Source: Butyrivibrio sp. INlla18 (lineage in GTDB: Bacteria > Bacillota > Clostridia > Lachnospirales > Lachnospiraceae). Taken from it: a stretch of DNA of 64,000 nucleotides. The DNA lies in the NCBI RefSeq assembly GCF_900103635.1, contig NZ_FMXK01000016.1, positions 1 to 64,000 of the forward strand. Direction: 5' to 3'. The notes beneath the pieces are model-generated. The model saw only the letters and a list, made by a program, of their open reading frames with translations. It was not told the origin of the DNA and made no database searches. A program made the translations under genes and the position numbers. This document shows, piece after piece, positions 52,024 to 63,100 of this stretch; the first letter of the stretch is position 1; each line of letters starts with the position of its first letter.

Positions 52024-52548
52024 TTGGCTGAATCAGTTCGTGTACTTCTCACAGAAGAGGAAGTTGACAAGCGTATTAAGGAGCTTGGAGAAGCTATTAG
52101 TAGAGATTATCAGGGAGAGACAGTTCACCTGGTATGCGTATTGAAGGGTGGAGTATTCTTTATGTGCGAACTCGCAAAGAGAATCACAATCCCTGTAACA
52201 ATGGATTTCATGTCAGCTTCTAGTTATGGAAGCTCAACAAAATCAAGCGGTGTAGTTAAGATCGTTAAAGACCTTGATGAACCTCTTAAAGACAGACATG
52301 TTATTGTAGTTGAGGATATCGTAGATTCAGGAAGAACACTTTCATATCTTCTTAAGATGCTTGGCGATAGAGGACCAGCAAGCATTAAGCTTTGCACACT
52401 TCTTGACAAGCCTGAGCGCAGAGTAACAGACGTTAAGGTTGATTACACAGGATTTGAGATTCCTGATGAGTTCGTAGTTGGATATGGACTTGACTATGAT
52501 CAGAGATACCGTAATCTTCCATATATCGGAGTTGTTGAGTTTAATTAA
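52024..52548 (+). CDS. hpt: Hypoxanthine phosphoribosyltransferase
   Basis: The 174-residue enzyme has the PRPP loop VVEDIVDSGRTLSYLL and the LKGGVFFMCEL loop of hypoxanthine PRTases. It salvages hypoxanthine to IMP. Start is TTG with AAAGGAG at 8 bases. It lies between tilS and ftsH, the usual Firmicutes order. Confidence 0.95.
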   Translation: MAESVRVLLTEEEVDKRIKELGEAISRDYQGETVHLVCVLKGGVFFMCELAKRITIPVTMDFMSASSYGSSTKSSGVVKIVKDLDEPLKDRHVIVVEDIVDSGRTLSYLLKMLGDRGPASIKLCTLLDKPERRVTDVKVDYTGFEIPDEFVVGYGLDYDQRYRNLPYIGVVEFN

Positions 52549-52572
52549 CTACTCATAAAGGGGGAAAACTAA

Positions 52573-54432
52573 TTGAATCGTTCAAAAGGCTATAACTCGA
52601 TTTTTGCATTTGTAGTAGTTTTACTTCTCTTAGTAGTATTTATTGAATATGGTAAGGGATTTATCTCTAATAATTCAGGAGCCTATTCTACAACTTCTTT
52701 TGCAGAAGATATAAAGGCTGGCAAAGTTGCATATGCAACTATCATGCCAAATGCCGAGACTCCAACAGGAGCAGTTAAAGTCAATTTCAATGACGGAACC
52801 GAAGAAGTAACATTCTATACGACAGATGTTACAGTCATTGAGCAGCTTTTGACTGACAATGGGATCAAACATGAAGTTGAGGATGTTCCATCAGACAATA
52901 TTCTCATCACAGGTATTATTCCTGTAATCGTAGGTCTTGTAGTAATGGTATTCATATTCACTATGTTTACCAATATGCAGGCCTCAGGTTCGGGCAATAA
53001 CCGTATGATGAATTTTGGTAAGAGTAGAGCAAGGATGTCTACAAGTGAGGACAACAAGCTCAGACTTGAAGATGTAGCAGGACTCAAAGAAGAAAAAGAG
53101 CAGCTTTCAGAGATCATCGAGTTTTTGAAAGATCCAGTGAAGTTCACCAAAGTTGGGGCAAGAATTCCTAAGGGCGTACTCTTAGAGGGTGCACCTGGTA
53201 CAGGTAAGACACTTCTTGCAAGAGCAGTCGCTGGTGAGGCTGGCGTTCCATTCTTTATCATTTCAGGTTCAGATTTCGTGGAGATGTTCGTTGGTGTTGG
53301 TGCATCAAGAGTAAGAGACCTCTTTGCAGAAGCCAAAAAGAACGCTCCTTGTATCATATTTATCGATGAGATCGATGCAGTAGCAAGACGCCGTGGCACA
53401 GGTATGGGCGGTGGACACGATGAGAGAGAGCAGACTCTTAACCAGATGCTTGTAGAGATGGATGGCTTTGGTGTAAATGAAGGCATCATCGTTATGGCAG
53501 CTACTAACAGAGTAGATATTCTTGATCCAGCTATCCTGCGTCCAGGACGTTTCGATAGAAAGATAACCGTAACAAAACCTGATATTGGTGAGAGAGAAGC
53601 AATCCTCAAGGTTCATGCTCGTAATAAGCCTCTTGCAGATGATGTTGATCTCAAGACGGTTGCTCAGACTACGGCAGGATTTACAGGTGCTGATCTTGAG
53701 AATCTCTTAAATGAATCGGCAATCCTTGCGGCCACAAGCAATAGAGCATTCATTACTCAGAGTGATATAAACAGTTCTTTTACCAAGATTGGTATCGGTA
53801 CTGAAAAACATAGTAAGATCGTTTCTGATAAGGAAAAGAAGATCACAGCTTACCACGAGACGGGACATGCTATTCTTATGCATGTGCTTCCAGATGTGGG
53901 ACCTGTTCACACTATTTCTGTTATTCCTACAGGACTTGGGGCAGCAGGCTACACTATGCCACTTCCTGACAAGGATGATATGTTCCTTTCAAGAAATCGT
54001 ATGCTTGAGGAGATCATGGTATCTCTCGGCGGTAGAATAGCTGAGGAGATCATCTTTGGCGATATCACAACAGGAGCATCAAGTGATATCAGAAAAGCTA
54101 CTCAGGAAGCCAGAAGCATGGTTACCAAGTATGGTATGTCTTCAAATATCGGAGTTATCAATTATGATGACAATGAAGAGGACGTATTTATCGGATACGA
54201 TATTTCTCACAAGAAGAATCATAGTGAGCTCATAGCTGGCGAGATCGATAAGGAAGTTAAGGCCATCATCGATAAGTGCTATGCTAAGGCAAAAGAGATC
54301 ATCCTCCAGTATGAAGATGTTCTCCATAGTAGCTCAAAGCTCTTAGTAGAAAAAGAAAAGATTGGCAGAAAAGAATTCGAAGAATTATTCGAAGGAAAAA
54401 CTATTTCTGAAGAATTTCAATTAGAAATATAA
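52573..54432 (+). CDS. ftsH: ATP-dependent zinc metalloprotease FtsH
   Basis: The 619-residue protein has two N-terminal membrane helices (~10-27 and ~108-130), Walker A GAPGTGKT, Walker [11 protein letters not shown], an SRH ([19 protein letters not shown]), and the zinc motif HETGH. It degrades misfolded and regulatory membrane proteins. Start is TTG after AAGGGGG. The C-terminus is short, ending in a brief acidic tail. No T-run terminator is right after it; an inverted repeat TTGTGCA/TGCACAA follows the stop. Confidence 0.96.
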   Translation: MNRSKGYNSIFAFVVVLLLLVVFIEYGKGFISNNSGAYSTTSFAEDIKAGKVAYATIMPNAETPTGAVKVNFNDGTEEVTFYTTDVTVIEQLLTDNGIKHEVEDVPSDNILITGIIPVIVGLVVMVFIFTMFTNMQASGSGNNRMMNFGKSRARMSTSEDNKLRLEDVAGLKEEKEQLSEIIEFLKDPVKFTKVGARIPKGVLLEGAPGTGKTLLARAVAGEAGVPFFIISGSDFVEMFVGVGASRVRDLFAEAKKNAPCIIFIDEIDAVARRRGTGMGGGHDEREQTLNQMLVEMDGFGVNEGIIVMAATNRVDILDPAILRPGRFDRKITVTKPDIGEREAILKVHARNKPLADDVDLKTVAQTTAGFTGADLENLLNESAILAATSNRAFITQSDINSSFTKIGIGTEKHSKIVSDKEKKITAYHETGHAILMHVLPDVGPVHTISVIPTGLGAAGYTMPLPDKDDMFLSRNRMLEEIMVSLGGRIAEEIIFGDITTGASSDIRKATQEARSMVTKYGMSSNIGVINYDDNEEDVFIGYDISHKKNHSELIAGEIDKEVKAIIDKCYAKAKEIILQYEDVLHSSSKLLVEKEKIGRKEFEELFEGKTISEEFQLEI

Positions 54433-54590
54433 TTGTGCAACGTGCACAAAAATGAGAAGCTGTTTTTGACATATTTGTGAAGTATTAGTCTTTACGCGGG
54501 TTTGGGTGGATGTTAGTATAATATGCGTAACCCCCCCAATACATTATATAGTTTTTTGCTATACCCCATAAGAAAGAAATACCTTCTCTA

Positions 54591-54617
54591 AAAAAGACAG
54601 CTTCCGCTGTCTTTTTT
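54591..54617 (+). terminator. Terminator in the leader of the GH13 gene
   Basis: AAAAAGACAGC pairs with GCTGTCTTTTT over TTCC and runs into T6. It lies 158 bases after ftsH and ends 17 bases before the GH13 start, so either it ends ftsH transcripts with readthrough, or it attenuates GH13 transcription. Confidence 0.8.
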
Positions 54618-54633
54618 GCATTATAGGGGATTT

Positions 54634-56727
54634 ATGGACACAAGATATCTTTTCCATGACATGACCATGGATTACTTAAGGCCAACAGAGCCTGATAAAA
54701 ACAGAATCACAGACTTTCGTTTCAGATGTAAAAGTGGCGATGCAAGTGAAGTAACACTTGTATTCGGCGGCGAGAGACATTCAATGAATCTTTCTGAGCA
54801 GGAAGGATTGTTTGATTATTATGATGCGTCCTTTAGTGTTGGAGCAGTGCCACAGAGCTACTACTTTGAAGTAAAAGGGACAGATGGTTCTGTGTATTTC
54901 TACGACAAAAGAGGTGCTGTCAAGGATATAAGCGACAGCATGTGCTTTAAGATCTTTCCAGGTTTTTCCACTCCTAACTGGGCTAAAGGTGCTGTAATGT
55001 ATCAGATCTTTGTTGAGAGATTCAACAACGGAGATACTAGCAACGATGTCCTTTCAGGAGAGTATTTCTATAACGGAAGCTTAGCCAAGCAGATAACAGA
55101 GTGGAGTCAGTATCCTGATCCAAAGAGGGATTTCAATGAATTCTATGGCGGTGATCTGCAAGGAGTTATTGATAAGCTGGATTATCTCAAGGATTTAGGA
55201 ATAGAAGTTATTTACTTTAATCCAATCTTTGTTTCTCCTTCATGTCACAAATATGATACTCAGGACTATGATCACATAGATCCACACTTTGGAGTAATCA
55301 TTGAAGATGGTGGAAACCTTCTCAAAAATGGAGACAGCGACAACACACATGCTACAAGGCATATCAAAAGGGTTACCAGTGCTAAGAATTTAGAAGCTAG
55401 TGACAAGCTCTTTGCAAAGCTTGTAAGCGAAGCACATAAACGTGGTATTAAGGTTATTCTTGATGGTGTATTTAACCACTGCGGATCATTTAATAAGTGG
55501 CTTGATAAAGAGAGAATATATGAAAACAGCAAGGACTTTAAAAAAGGTGCGTACATAGCCCAGGATAGTCCTTATCACGATTATTTCTCATTTAAGGATG
55601 ATTCATGGCCATATAACAATAGTTATGACGGATGGTGGGGATATGATACTCTTCCTAAGCTTAACTATGAAGGTTCAAAAGACCTTGAAGAGTATATTTT
55701 CGGAGTTGCCAGAAAATGGGTTTCTGAGCCATATAACGCCGACGGCTGGCGCCTTGATGTGGCAGCAGATATTGGACACTCTCCAGAGTATAACCACAAA
55801 TTCTTTAAGAGATTTAGAGAAGAAGTCAAAAAAGCTAATCCAAATGCGATCATCTTAGCTGAGCACTATGGACCAGCCAAGGAATGGCTTCAGGGCGATG
55901 AATGGGATACAGTCATGAACTATGACGCATTCATGGAGCCTGTAACCTGGTTCCTTACCGGTATGGAGAAGCACAGCGATGAGTTTAAGCCTATAAAAGT
56001 TGGTAACGCCAGAGAGTTTTTTGATACCATGTTATACGCAGGCGGAGAGAACTTCAGCATGCCATCTTTGTATACAGCAATGAATGAGCTCTCTAACCAT
56101 GATCATTCCAGATTCCTCACAAGGACAAGCCAGAAGGTTGGACGATGCGATACACTTATGCCAGCATCTGCAGAAACAGGTATCAAGAAGCCTGTAATGA
56201 GAGAAGCAGTCATGATACAGATGACATGGCCTGGAGCACCAACGATATACTATGGTGACGAAGCGGGCGTTTGTGGATTTACAGATCCTGATAACAGACG
56301 TACATATCCTTGGGGCAACGAGGATAAGGAGATGCTCTCTTACCACAAAGAGCTCATTAAGATACACAAAAAATACAGGGAGTTCAAGACAGGCTCCATC
56401 AGAGAACTAGCCGCAGACAATAACTTTATTGCCTACGGAAGGTTCAATAGAACAGCAGCATCTGTAGTAGTTATCAATAACAATGAATTTGAGATAACAA
56501 AAGAGATAGACGTTTCATCAATTGGAATTCCTAAAGATGCAGTGTTAAAAGAGGTTATTCTAACCGATGGAAAGGGCTACACTACTGAACTTTCAAATAG
56601 CAGAGTTAAAGATGGCATACTGACCGTGACTCTTTCAAGATTGTCGGGAATGATTTTCAGATATGACAGTCATGTTCCGATAACATCAGAAGAATTTTGG
56701 TCTGATAACTTCCTAAACTTTGGCTGA
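54634..56727 (+). CDS. GH13 alpha-glycosidase (neopullulanase/maltogenic amylase-like), intracellular
   Basis: The 697-residue protein has an N-terminal beta domain like CBM34 (~1-110), a GH13 barrel with region I DGVFNHCG, region II GWRLDVAADI (nucleophile Asp), region III LAEHYG (acid Glu) and region IV SNHDHSR, and a C-terminal beta domain. No signal peptide, so it acts on imported maltodextrins or internal glycogen. ATG 54634 follows TAGGGGA. Transcription must pass the terminator at 54591-54617. Confidence 0.92.
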   Translation: MDTRYLFHDMTMDYLRPTEPDKNRITDFRFRCKSGDASEVTLVFGGERHSMNLSEQEGLFDYYDASFSVGAVPQSYYFEVKGTDGSVYFYDKRGAVKDISDSMCFKIFPGFSTPNWAKGAVMYQIFVERFNNGDTSNDVLSGEYFYNGSLAKQITEWSQYPDPKRDFNEFYGGDLQGVIDKLDYLKDLGIEVIYFNPIFVSPSCHKYDTQDYDHIDPHFGVIIEDGGNLLKNGDSDNTHATRHIKRVTSAKNLEASDKLFAKLVSEAHKRGIKVILDGVFNHCGSFNKWLDKERIYENSKDFKKGAYIAQDSPYHDYFSFKDDSWPYNNSYDGWWGYDTLPKLNYEGSKDLEEYIFGVARKWVSEPYNADGWRLDVAADIGHSPEYNHKFFKRFREEVKKANPNAIILAEHYGPAKEWLQGDEWDTVMNYDAFMEPVTWFLTGMEKHSDEFKPIKVGNAREFFDTMLYAGGENFSMPSLYTAMNELSNHDHSRFLTRTSQKVGRCDTLMPASAETGIKKPVMREAVMIQMTWPGAPTIYYGDEAGVCGFTDPDNRRTYPWGNEDKEMLSYHKELIKIHKKYREFKTGSIRELAADNNFIAYGRFNRTAASVVVINNNEFEITKEIDVSSIGIPKDAVLKEVILTDGKGYTTELSNSRVKDGILTVTLSRLSGMIFRYDSHVPITSEEFWSDNFLNFG

Positions 56728-56765
56728 TTGTTAACACTTTAACTTTATTTTTTTGAGCAACAAGT

Positions 56766-56771
56766 ATATAA
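56766..56771 (+). promoter_or_regulatory. fba -10 box candidate
   Basis: TATAAT lies 44 bases before the fba start, preceded by a T-rich tract but without a clear -35 at 17 bp. The fba gene follows a gap of about 90 bases. Confidence 0.4.
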
Positions 56772-56814
56772 TGTTCTTAACTGTTAATAAAACATAAACA
56801 AGGGAGATAAACAA

Positions 56815-57678
56815 ATGTTAGTATCCGCAAAAGACATGCTTGTAAAAGCAAAAGAAGGCCACTATGCAGTAGGCCAGTTCAACATCAACAACCTGGAGTG
56901 GACAAAATCAGTTCTTTTAACAGCAGAAGAGCTTAAGTCTCCTGTTATTCTCGGTGTTTCTGAGGGTGCTGGTAAATACATGACAGGCTTCACAACTGTT
57001 GCAGCTATGGTTAAGGCTATGGACGAGAGCCTTGGAATCACAGTTCCTGTTGCTCTTCACCTTGATCATGGTACATACGAAGGATGCTATAAGTGCATCA
57101 AGGCTGGATTCACATCAATCATGTTTGATGGATCACACTACGATATCGAAGAGAACGTTGCTAAGACTCAGGAGCTTGTACACGTTGCTCACCAGCTTGG
57201 TCTTTCAATCGAGGCTGAAGTTGGTTCAATCGGTGGTGAAGAAGACGGCGTAGTAGGAATGGGCGAGTGTGCTGATCCAGACGAGTGCAAGAGAATCGCT
57301 GATCTTGGCGTAGATATGCTTGCAGCTGGTATCGGTAACATCCATGGTAAGTATCCAGAAGGATGGCCAGGACTTAGATTCGACGTTCTTGATGCTATCC
57401 AGCAGAAGACAGGTGTTATGCCTCTCGTTCTTCACGGCGGTACAGGTATCCCAGCAGATATGATCAAGAAGGCTATCACACTTGGCGTTTCTAAGATCAA
57501 CGTTAATACAGAGTGCCAGCTTTCATTCGCTGATGCAACACGTAAGTATGTTGAGGCTGGTAAGGATCTTGAAGGTAAGGGATTTGATCCTCGTAAACTT
57601 CTTGCTCCTGGTGCTGAAGCTATCAAGGCTACAGTTAAGGAAAAGATGGAACTCTTCGGATCAGTTGGAAAGGCTTGA
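56815..57678 (+). CDS. fba: Fructose-bisphosphate aldolase, class II
   Basis: The 287-residue protein has the class II signatures LHLDHGTYEGCYKCI (metal His), VLHGGTGIP (metal His) and KINVNTECQ. It splits fructose-1,6-bisphosphate in glycolysis. A strong AGGGAGAT site and high codon bias fit a highly expressed enzyme. A terminator follows at 57693-57723. Confidence 0.96.
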   Translation: MLVSAKDMLVKAKEGHYAVGQFNINNLEWTKSVLLTAEELKSPVILGVSEGAGKYMTGFTTVAAMVKAMDESLGITVPVALHLDHGTYEGCYKCIKAGFTSIMFDGSHYDIEENVAKTQELVHVAHQLGLSIEAEVGSIGGEEDGVVGMGECADPDECKRIADLGVDMLAAGIGNIHGKYPEGWPGLRFDVLDAIQQKTGVMPLVLHGGTGIPADMIKKAITLGVSKINVNTECQLSFADATRKYVEAGKDLEGKGFDPRKLLAPGAEAIKATVKEKMELFGSVGKA

Positions 57679-57692
57679 TAACAGCTATTCTG

Positions 57693-57723
57693 AAAGGCGA
57701 AGCCAACAGGCTTCGCCTTTTTT
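57693..57723 (+). terminator. Terminator of fba
   Basis: AAAGGCGAAGCC pairs perfectly with GGCTTCGCCTTT over AACA, followed by T6. Confidence 0.92.
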
Positions 57724-57750
57724 CTATTATTTAGGTAGGGGGCTAGTTTT

Positions 57751-58254
57751 ATGCATAACGAGTTAACAAGAAAAGATATTCAGGACATGGAGGCAGAGAT
57801 AGAGCACCGCAAGGTGGTTGTCAGAAAAGAGCTTCTTGAACATGTCAAAGAAGCAAGGGCTCAGGGTGACCTATCAGAAAACTTCGAGTATTACGCTGCC
57901 AAGAAGGCCAAAAACCAGAACGAGAGCAGGATCAGGTTTTTGGAGAGGATGATAAAAACAGCTACAGTTATTGATGACGACACCAAAGAAGATCAGGTTG
58001 GCATGAATAAAACAGTAGTAGTAAAATTAGATGAGGACAATAGCGAAGAAACGTATAAAATCGTTACAACAATGCGTCAGAATTCTTTGAAAGGACTCAT
58101 CAGTATCGAGTCTCCGCTTGGAAAACAATTACTTGGACATAAAGTGGGAGACCATGTTACTATTAAAGTGAGCGACGATTTTAGTTACGGCGTAACGATA
58201 ATTAATATCGAAAATACTGGATTAACAGACGAGGACAAAATACGCGACTTTTAA
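57751..58254 (+). CDS. greA: Transcript cleavage factor GreA family
   Basis: The 167-residue protein has an N-terminal coiled coil with the GreA tip AQGDLSENFEYYAAK and a C-terminal FKBP-like domain (ESPLGKQLLGHKVGD). GreA rescues backtracked RNA polymerase. It has the family length and an AGGGGG site upstream. It is 10 bases from the flavin reductase-like gene. Confidence 0.93.
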   Translation: MHNELTRKDIQDMEAEIEHRKVVVRKELLEHVKEARAQGDLSENFEYYAAKKAKNQNESRIRFLERMIKTATVIDDDTKEDQVGMNKTVVVKLDEDNSEETYKIVTTMRQNSLKGLISIESPLGKQLLGHKVGDHVTIKVSDDFSYGVTIINIENTGLTDEDKIRDF

Positions 58255-58264
58255 GGAGGTCCAT

Positions 58265-58780
58265 ATGAGTGAATTGCATGTTTTTCAACCAGTAAACCCA
58301 GAAGATATCGAAACTGGCCCATACAAGTTTGTCGGGGAAACAATACTTGTTACGGTAGCTGATGGCTCAAAGGTCAACATGATGGCTGCTAGATGGGGCG
58401 GTGTAGGATATATCTGGAACAAGAGAGTTGTTTTTATATTTGCCAGAAAGAGCAGATATACAAGAGAACTCATCGATGCGTCGGGGGAATTTTCAGTAAG
58501 CTTCATGAATCAGGAAAAGTATCGTGGTGCCATGAAGTATATACATTCAGTATCTGGAAGAGACGAGGACAAGATTGCCGCTGCCAGATTGAATGTTAAT
58601 TATTACGAGGGAATACCTTTTGTAGACGAAGCTAGAGAGATAATAACATGCAAGGTAATTTACTCAAGAGAGTTCGATGAAGCGGGTATTGTTGACGAAT
58701 CAATCAAACAAGACTTCTATGATGCAGGAGACTATCACGTACTTTACATCGGAGAAGTACAGACAATCTTGCTTAGATAA
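58265..58780 (+). CDS. Flavin reductase-like FMN-binding split-barrel protein
   Basis: The 171-residue protein has a split-barrel flavin-binding fold: VTVADGSKVNMMAARWGGVGYIWNK, RYTRELIDASGEFSVSFM and a beta-rich tail ending in VLYIGEVQTIL. Family members bind FMN and reduce flavins or act in redox reactions; the substrate is unknown. It follows an AAGGAGG site after greA. Confidence 0.88.
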   Translation: MSELHVFQPVNPEDIETGPYKFVGETILVTVADGSKVNMMAARWGGVGYIWNKRVVFIFARKSRYTRELIDASGEFSVSFMNQEKYRGAMKYIHSVSGRDEDKIAAARLNVNYYEGIPFVDEAREIITCKVIYSREFDEAGIVDESIKQDFYDAGDYHVLYIGEVQTILLR

Positions 58781-58808
58781 CGCAAACAAGTAGTATTACG
58801 AGGGAATT

Positions 58809-60176
58809 ATGAAGAGCCACAAGCTGAAGAAAACCTTTGTAAGTATTATTTTGCAATTTGCATTTATCATTTGCATGCTGGCTGGCTGCGGATCAGTGTG
58901 TCCGAAGCCTACTAGTATTGCGTCTTTGGGAGCTTTACCAGAAACAGGCGATAAAGAAGCAGCATTTGAGTCTCCATCAGACAATTCTAAGCCTAAGCAG
59001 GTAGAAAACGGTAAGATAACAATTCGAATCGCTACCTGGTATCAGGAAGAATATTTAGGAAATCTAAGATCATATCTAACCAGAACATTTCCAGATGTCA
59101 CATTTGAATTTACATATATAGATAAAAATCATTATGAATCAATAATCGATTCGCAATTATCCTATAGAGAAGCACCAGACATTTTATATGTTGATCAGGG
59201 TATGGCAAGAAAGCATGCTCTGACCAGATACATCATACCTCTTACGGACATAACGCAAGGGTTTAATAGGTATAGTAGAGAAGCTTTTTCATATGGAAAT
59301 GAAATTTATGCGGTACCAAATACCAGTGGTTATAAGTGTTTATATTATAACAAAGGACTTTTTGAAAAATACGGATTAAAGGTACCAAAAAACTATGATG
59401 AGTTTCTGGAAAATGCAGTATATATAAGAGAAACTCTTGGAATGAAGGTGAATTCTGCGGCGCTTAAGGATTACGCCAATATCTCAGAAAGTGCTCAGGC
59501 TTTTTTACAGGCATCTTATTTTGGCACAGAAGAAGGAAGCCATTTTGGTGAAAGGTTAGGGTACGGAAGAGCATCATTCTATAACGATCTGTATCCTTAT
59601 TTGTCAGATTGGGAAAAACTCATCACATATGAGATCTTTAGACCTGAAATGTACACCATGGACCAGAAGGCAGCCATACAGGAATTTGCAAATGAAGAAA
59701 CATTTATATTAACGGGGGGTCCTGAAGATTATAACAGGATAAAGGTTGCAAATCCTGATATTTCGCTAGGAACAATGCCATTTTGTGGAACAGCAGATGG
59801 AACGCCAATCCTGATAGGGGGATGTGACTGCGGATTTGCAGTAAACACTTACGGTGATCATAGACAATTATCAAAAGAAATAGTGACAAGCCTTGCTTGT
59901 GCTGAAGGACAGAGAGAATTATGGAATGACCGAGTTGGAAGCATGAGCTATTTAAAGGGACTAACTATAGCAAATCCTGACACATTTGATGGAATAGAAC
60001 AGGCCCTTAAACATAAAGGCTTGTTTATGCCTTATTACAGCTGGGGAGAAGACTGCGACAATATCAACATGATCCTTGGAAAAGAGCTGCAAAAGGTGTT
60101 ACTTGGAAAAGAGACAACAAACATGGCGCTTATGCAGGTTGATATAAAGGTAAAAAAGTTGCTGAAGGAAAAATAA
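58809..60176 (+). CDS. Substrate-binding lipoprotein paired with a hybrid kinase
   Basis: The 455-residue protein has a lipoprotein signal (LAGC, Cys27) and a family 1 sugar-binding fold (YQEEYLGNLRSYLTRTFPDVTFEFTYIDKN; GGPEDYNRIKVANPDISLGTMPF). No permease or ATPase gene is adjacent; instead the hybrid histidine kinase follows after 20 bases. I infer it acts as an extracellular sensory partner of that kinase, or serves a transporter elsewhere. Confidence 0.85.
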   Translation: MKSHKLKKTFVSIILQFAFIICMLAGCGSVCPKPTSIASLGALPETGDKEAAFESPSDNSKPKQVENGKITIRIATWYQEEYLGNLRSYLTRTFPDVTFEFTYIDKNHYESIIDSQLSYREAPDILYVDQGMARKHALTRYIIPLTDITQGFNRYSREAFSYGNEIYAVPNTSGYKCLYYNKGLFEKYGLKVPKNYDEFLENAVYIRETLGMKVNSAALKDYANISESAQAFLQASYFGTEEGSHFGERLGYGRASFYNDLYPYLSDWEKLITYEIFRPEMYTMDQKAAIQEFANEETFILTGGPEDYNRIKVANPDISLGTMPFCGTADGTPILIGGCDCGFAVNTYGDHRQLSKEIVTSLACAEGQRELWNDRVGSMSYLKGLTIANPDTFDGIEQALKHKGLFMPYYSWGEDCDNINMILGKELQKVLLGKETTNMALMQVDIKVKKLLKEK

Positions 60177-60196
60177 CTTTGTGGTGAGGGTAATAA

Positions 60197-63100
60197 ATGG
60201 GAAATCGGAAACTTGCAAGGTTAGATAATATTAAGATCAAAACACAGCTAAGAATGGTATTTCTGGTTCTTATCGTAATACCTATCGTTATTCTGGGACT
60301 ATATTCATATATATTAGCTAGAAACAATCTGATTGCCCAAACTAAGGTGACTATTCAGGGCGGTGTCAACGTTATTTCCAATGGTCTTGATAATAATGCA
60401 AAAAGAGAAAGCGATGTGCTTAAGTTCTTTTCCTATGAAGAAGCACTTAGATACAAGATAGAACATGCAACAGAGGATCCATTTTCAATCACACAGGAAA
60501 TGTCAGAAAACATAGAGCCACTTATCTGGTATTTCATTGGTAGTGACTCAAATATAGAGAATATTAAGCTTTACTCAGAGTGCTTGGAACAAAGCCATAT
60601 TGGTGAGTTTATCAGTAAGCCAACGGATGAGACTATCCAGAAATGGTATGAAAGATGCAGCAAAGAATACGACACAATATGGATGACCAATGAAGATGGA
60701 GAGATCTATATTATCAAAGCTCTTTTAGATGTAAACACTTCGTCCAAACTAATTGGAATGGCGACCCTCAAGATTGATAAGGATAGTTTCTTTGGTATCA
60801 TCAATCAGTCCAGCTATCTCAATAATGGAATTTTGCTGATCGATGAAGAAGGAAATATCGTAAGCCAGAAAAAGCTAAAGGATGAAAAGCTAGATGAGAT
60901 GATCCTTCAAGAAATAAGAAATGGCAATCTTAAGAAGGATAGTGAAGGCTTTGTAGTCAGTGATAAGTATTTCCTTTTGGAATCAGATAAGATCTCAAAT
61001 GGCTGGAAGCTGTACTACTATGTTGATAGAAATGAGATGGTTGCGGATGTATTCTCACTTCTTAGCTCAGATATTGTTATAGCTGGAGTCATCTTTATAA
61101 TCGCTTATGTCATTGCGACATTGTTCTCTAGAAGACTTAGCTACAGAATCATAAGGCTCAATGATGCAGCAAACGAGATCAAGAGAGGAAATCTAAATGT
61201 CAGAATAAATGATGAAGGTAAAGATGAGATTGGTGAGCTTTCTGATTCCATGCAAGCCATGGCTATCAAGATAAATGACATGGTTGAAGAGATCAATCGC
61301 AGAAATAAAGCAGATCTTTTGGCTAAGGAAAGTGATATTCATTATAGAGAATGGCTCTTTGATTTTGTGGTAGAAAGAAACAACGATATTCTGGCTGTAG
61401 TAAATGTAGAAAACTATTCATGTAACTTCATTACATCCAATGTTGAAGCGGTTCTTGGAATTTCTTTGGAGACTTTAAAAGAAGATATAAGATCCATAGC
61501 AACTGCCCAGAAAGCTGAAGGAGATGACAGGCTTGATAATATCATCATGAGTAGCATCAAGTCAGGCGAAGCCATCATCCTCGAAGAGATCAAATTTGAG
61601 AACGTAAAGACTGGAGAACAGCTCTTTTACCGAGGCGTCGTAATATGTACCTATGACGATGGTGGCAAACGAATGGCCATAGCTCTTTATGACAGAACCC
61701 AGGAAATAAAGAGAAATCACCAGCTTCAGGAAGCGCTTAATGCCGCAGAGACAGCTAATAAGGCAAAGACAAGCTTCCTTGCAAATATGTCTCACGATTT
61801 TAGAACACCAATGAATGCTATTACCGGATTCAATCTGCTCATTGATAAGCATGCGGATGATCCAGATAAGGTAAAAGAGTATACGCATAAGATCAGCCTT
61901 GCTTCTCACAATCTGCTGGGCCTTTTAAATGATGTTCTTGATATGAGTAAGATTGAGAGTGGAAAAACTACTCTTGATATTAAGGAGATGGCAATAGGTC
62001 TTTTGCTTGAGGAGATCAATTCGGTTATCAGCTTCCAGGCAAAAGCAAAAGAGCAGGAATACATCGTAAATATAGAAGAGATGGAACATGACATGTTCAT
62101 GGGTGACAAGCAGAGAATTAACGAGATACTCATGAATATTCTTGGAAATGCCATCAAATATACTCCAGAGGGCGGAAGGATCGAATTCCGCATAAAAGAA
62201 ACACCTTCATCTTCAGAAGGCTTCCAAAATGTGGAGTTTACTGTCAAAGATAATGGTATAGGAATGAAGGCTGAATATATCGACAAGATCTTTGATGCCT
62301 TCTCAAGAGAGGAGACAGGAGCCACAAAGAGCATTCAGGGAACAGGACTTGGAATGGCTATCACAAAGAGCCTTGTAGAACTCATGGGCGGAACCATCAG
62401 AGTTGAGAGTGAAGAAGGAAAGGGAAGTACCTTCATTGTTAACCTTAGACTCAAAGCTGTTGATGAGGATGACGTAGATTTCTGGAAGGGTCATGGAATC
62501 AGTAGCGTCATGTTTGTAACAGAGAACCGGGCACAGACAGAGCAGCTAAGGGCTGCATTTGAGGCTGATCATATAGAGATCATTGATACCAAGAACGGGT
62601 TTGAAGCAATCCATGCCATAGAGAACTGCAATAGCGCAGGTAAGGTCATAGATCTGATACTAATAAATGATATACTTAGCGATATGACGTCAGCAGAACT
62701 CATCAGAGAGATCAGGTCCAAGGACAGAAGAAATAACAGCCTGATATTCGTAGTGGCTGAGAACTTTGCGGCAGTAGAAGATGATGCAAAGGCAGCAGGC
62801 GCAAACGAGATTGTTCCAAAACCACTGTTTGTATCAAATCTTAAGCAGATCCTTGAAGATATAACTAGCAGAGCTGGTGGCACAGACAAGGAAGAAATAG
62901 CAAATCCTCTTCAGGGCATGAAGTTCCTTGCCGCTGAAGATAATGACATCAACGCGGACATTCTCATAGAGCTTATGGACATGGAAGGAGCAACTGTAAC
63001 AAGAGGCTGCAACGGTCAGGAAGTCGTAGACATGTTCAAGGAAGCCAAAGAAGGGGACTATGATATGATCCTTATGGATATTCAGATGCCAGTAATGAAT

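Noticed and set aside
52815..53609. Long minus-strand frame inside ftsH
   Set aside because: Ser/Ile-rich antisense shadow of a conserved protease; no start signal or domain.
54433..54451. Inverted repeat TTGTGCA/TGCACAA after ftsH as a terminator
   Set aside because: No T-run follows; it may be a regulatory palindrome but support is weak.
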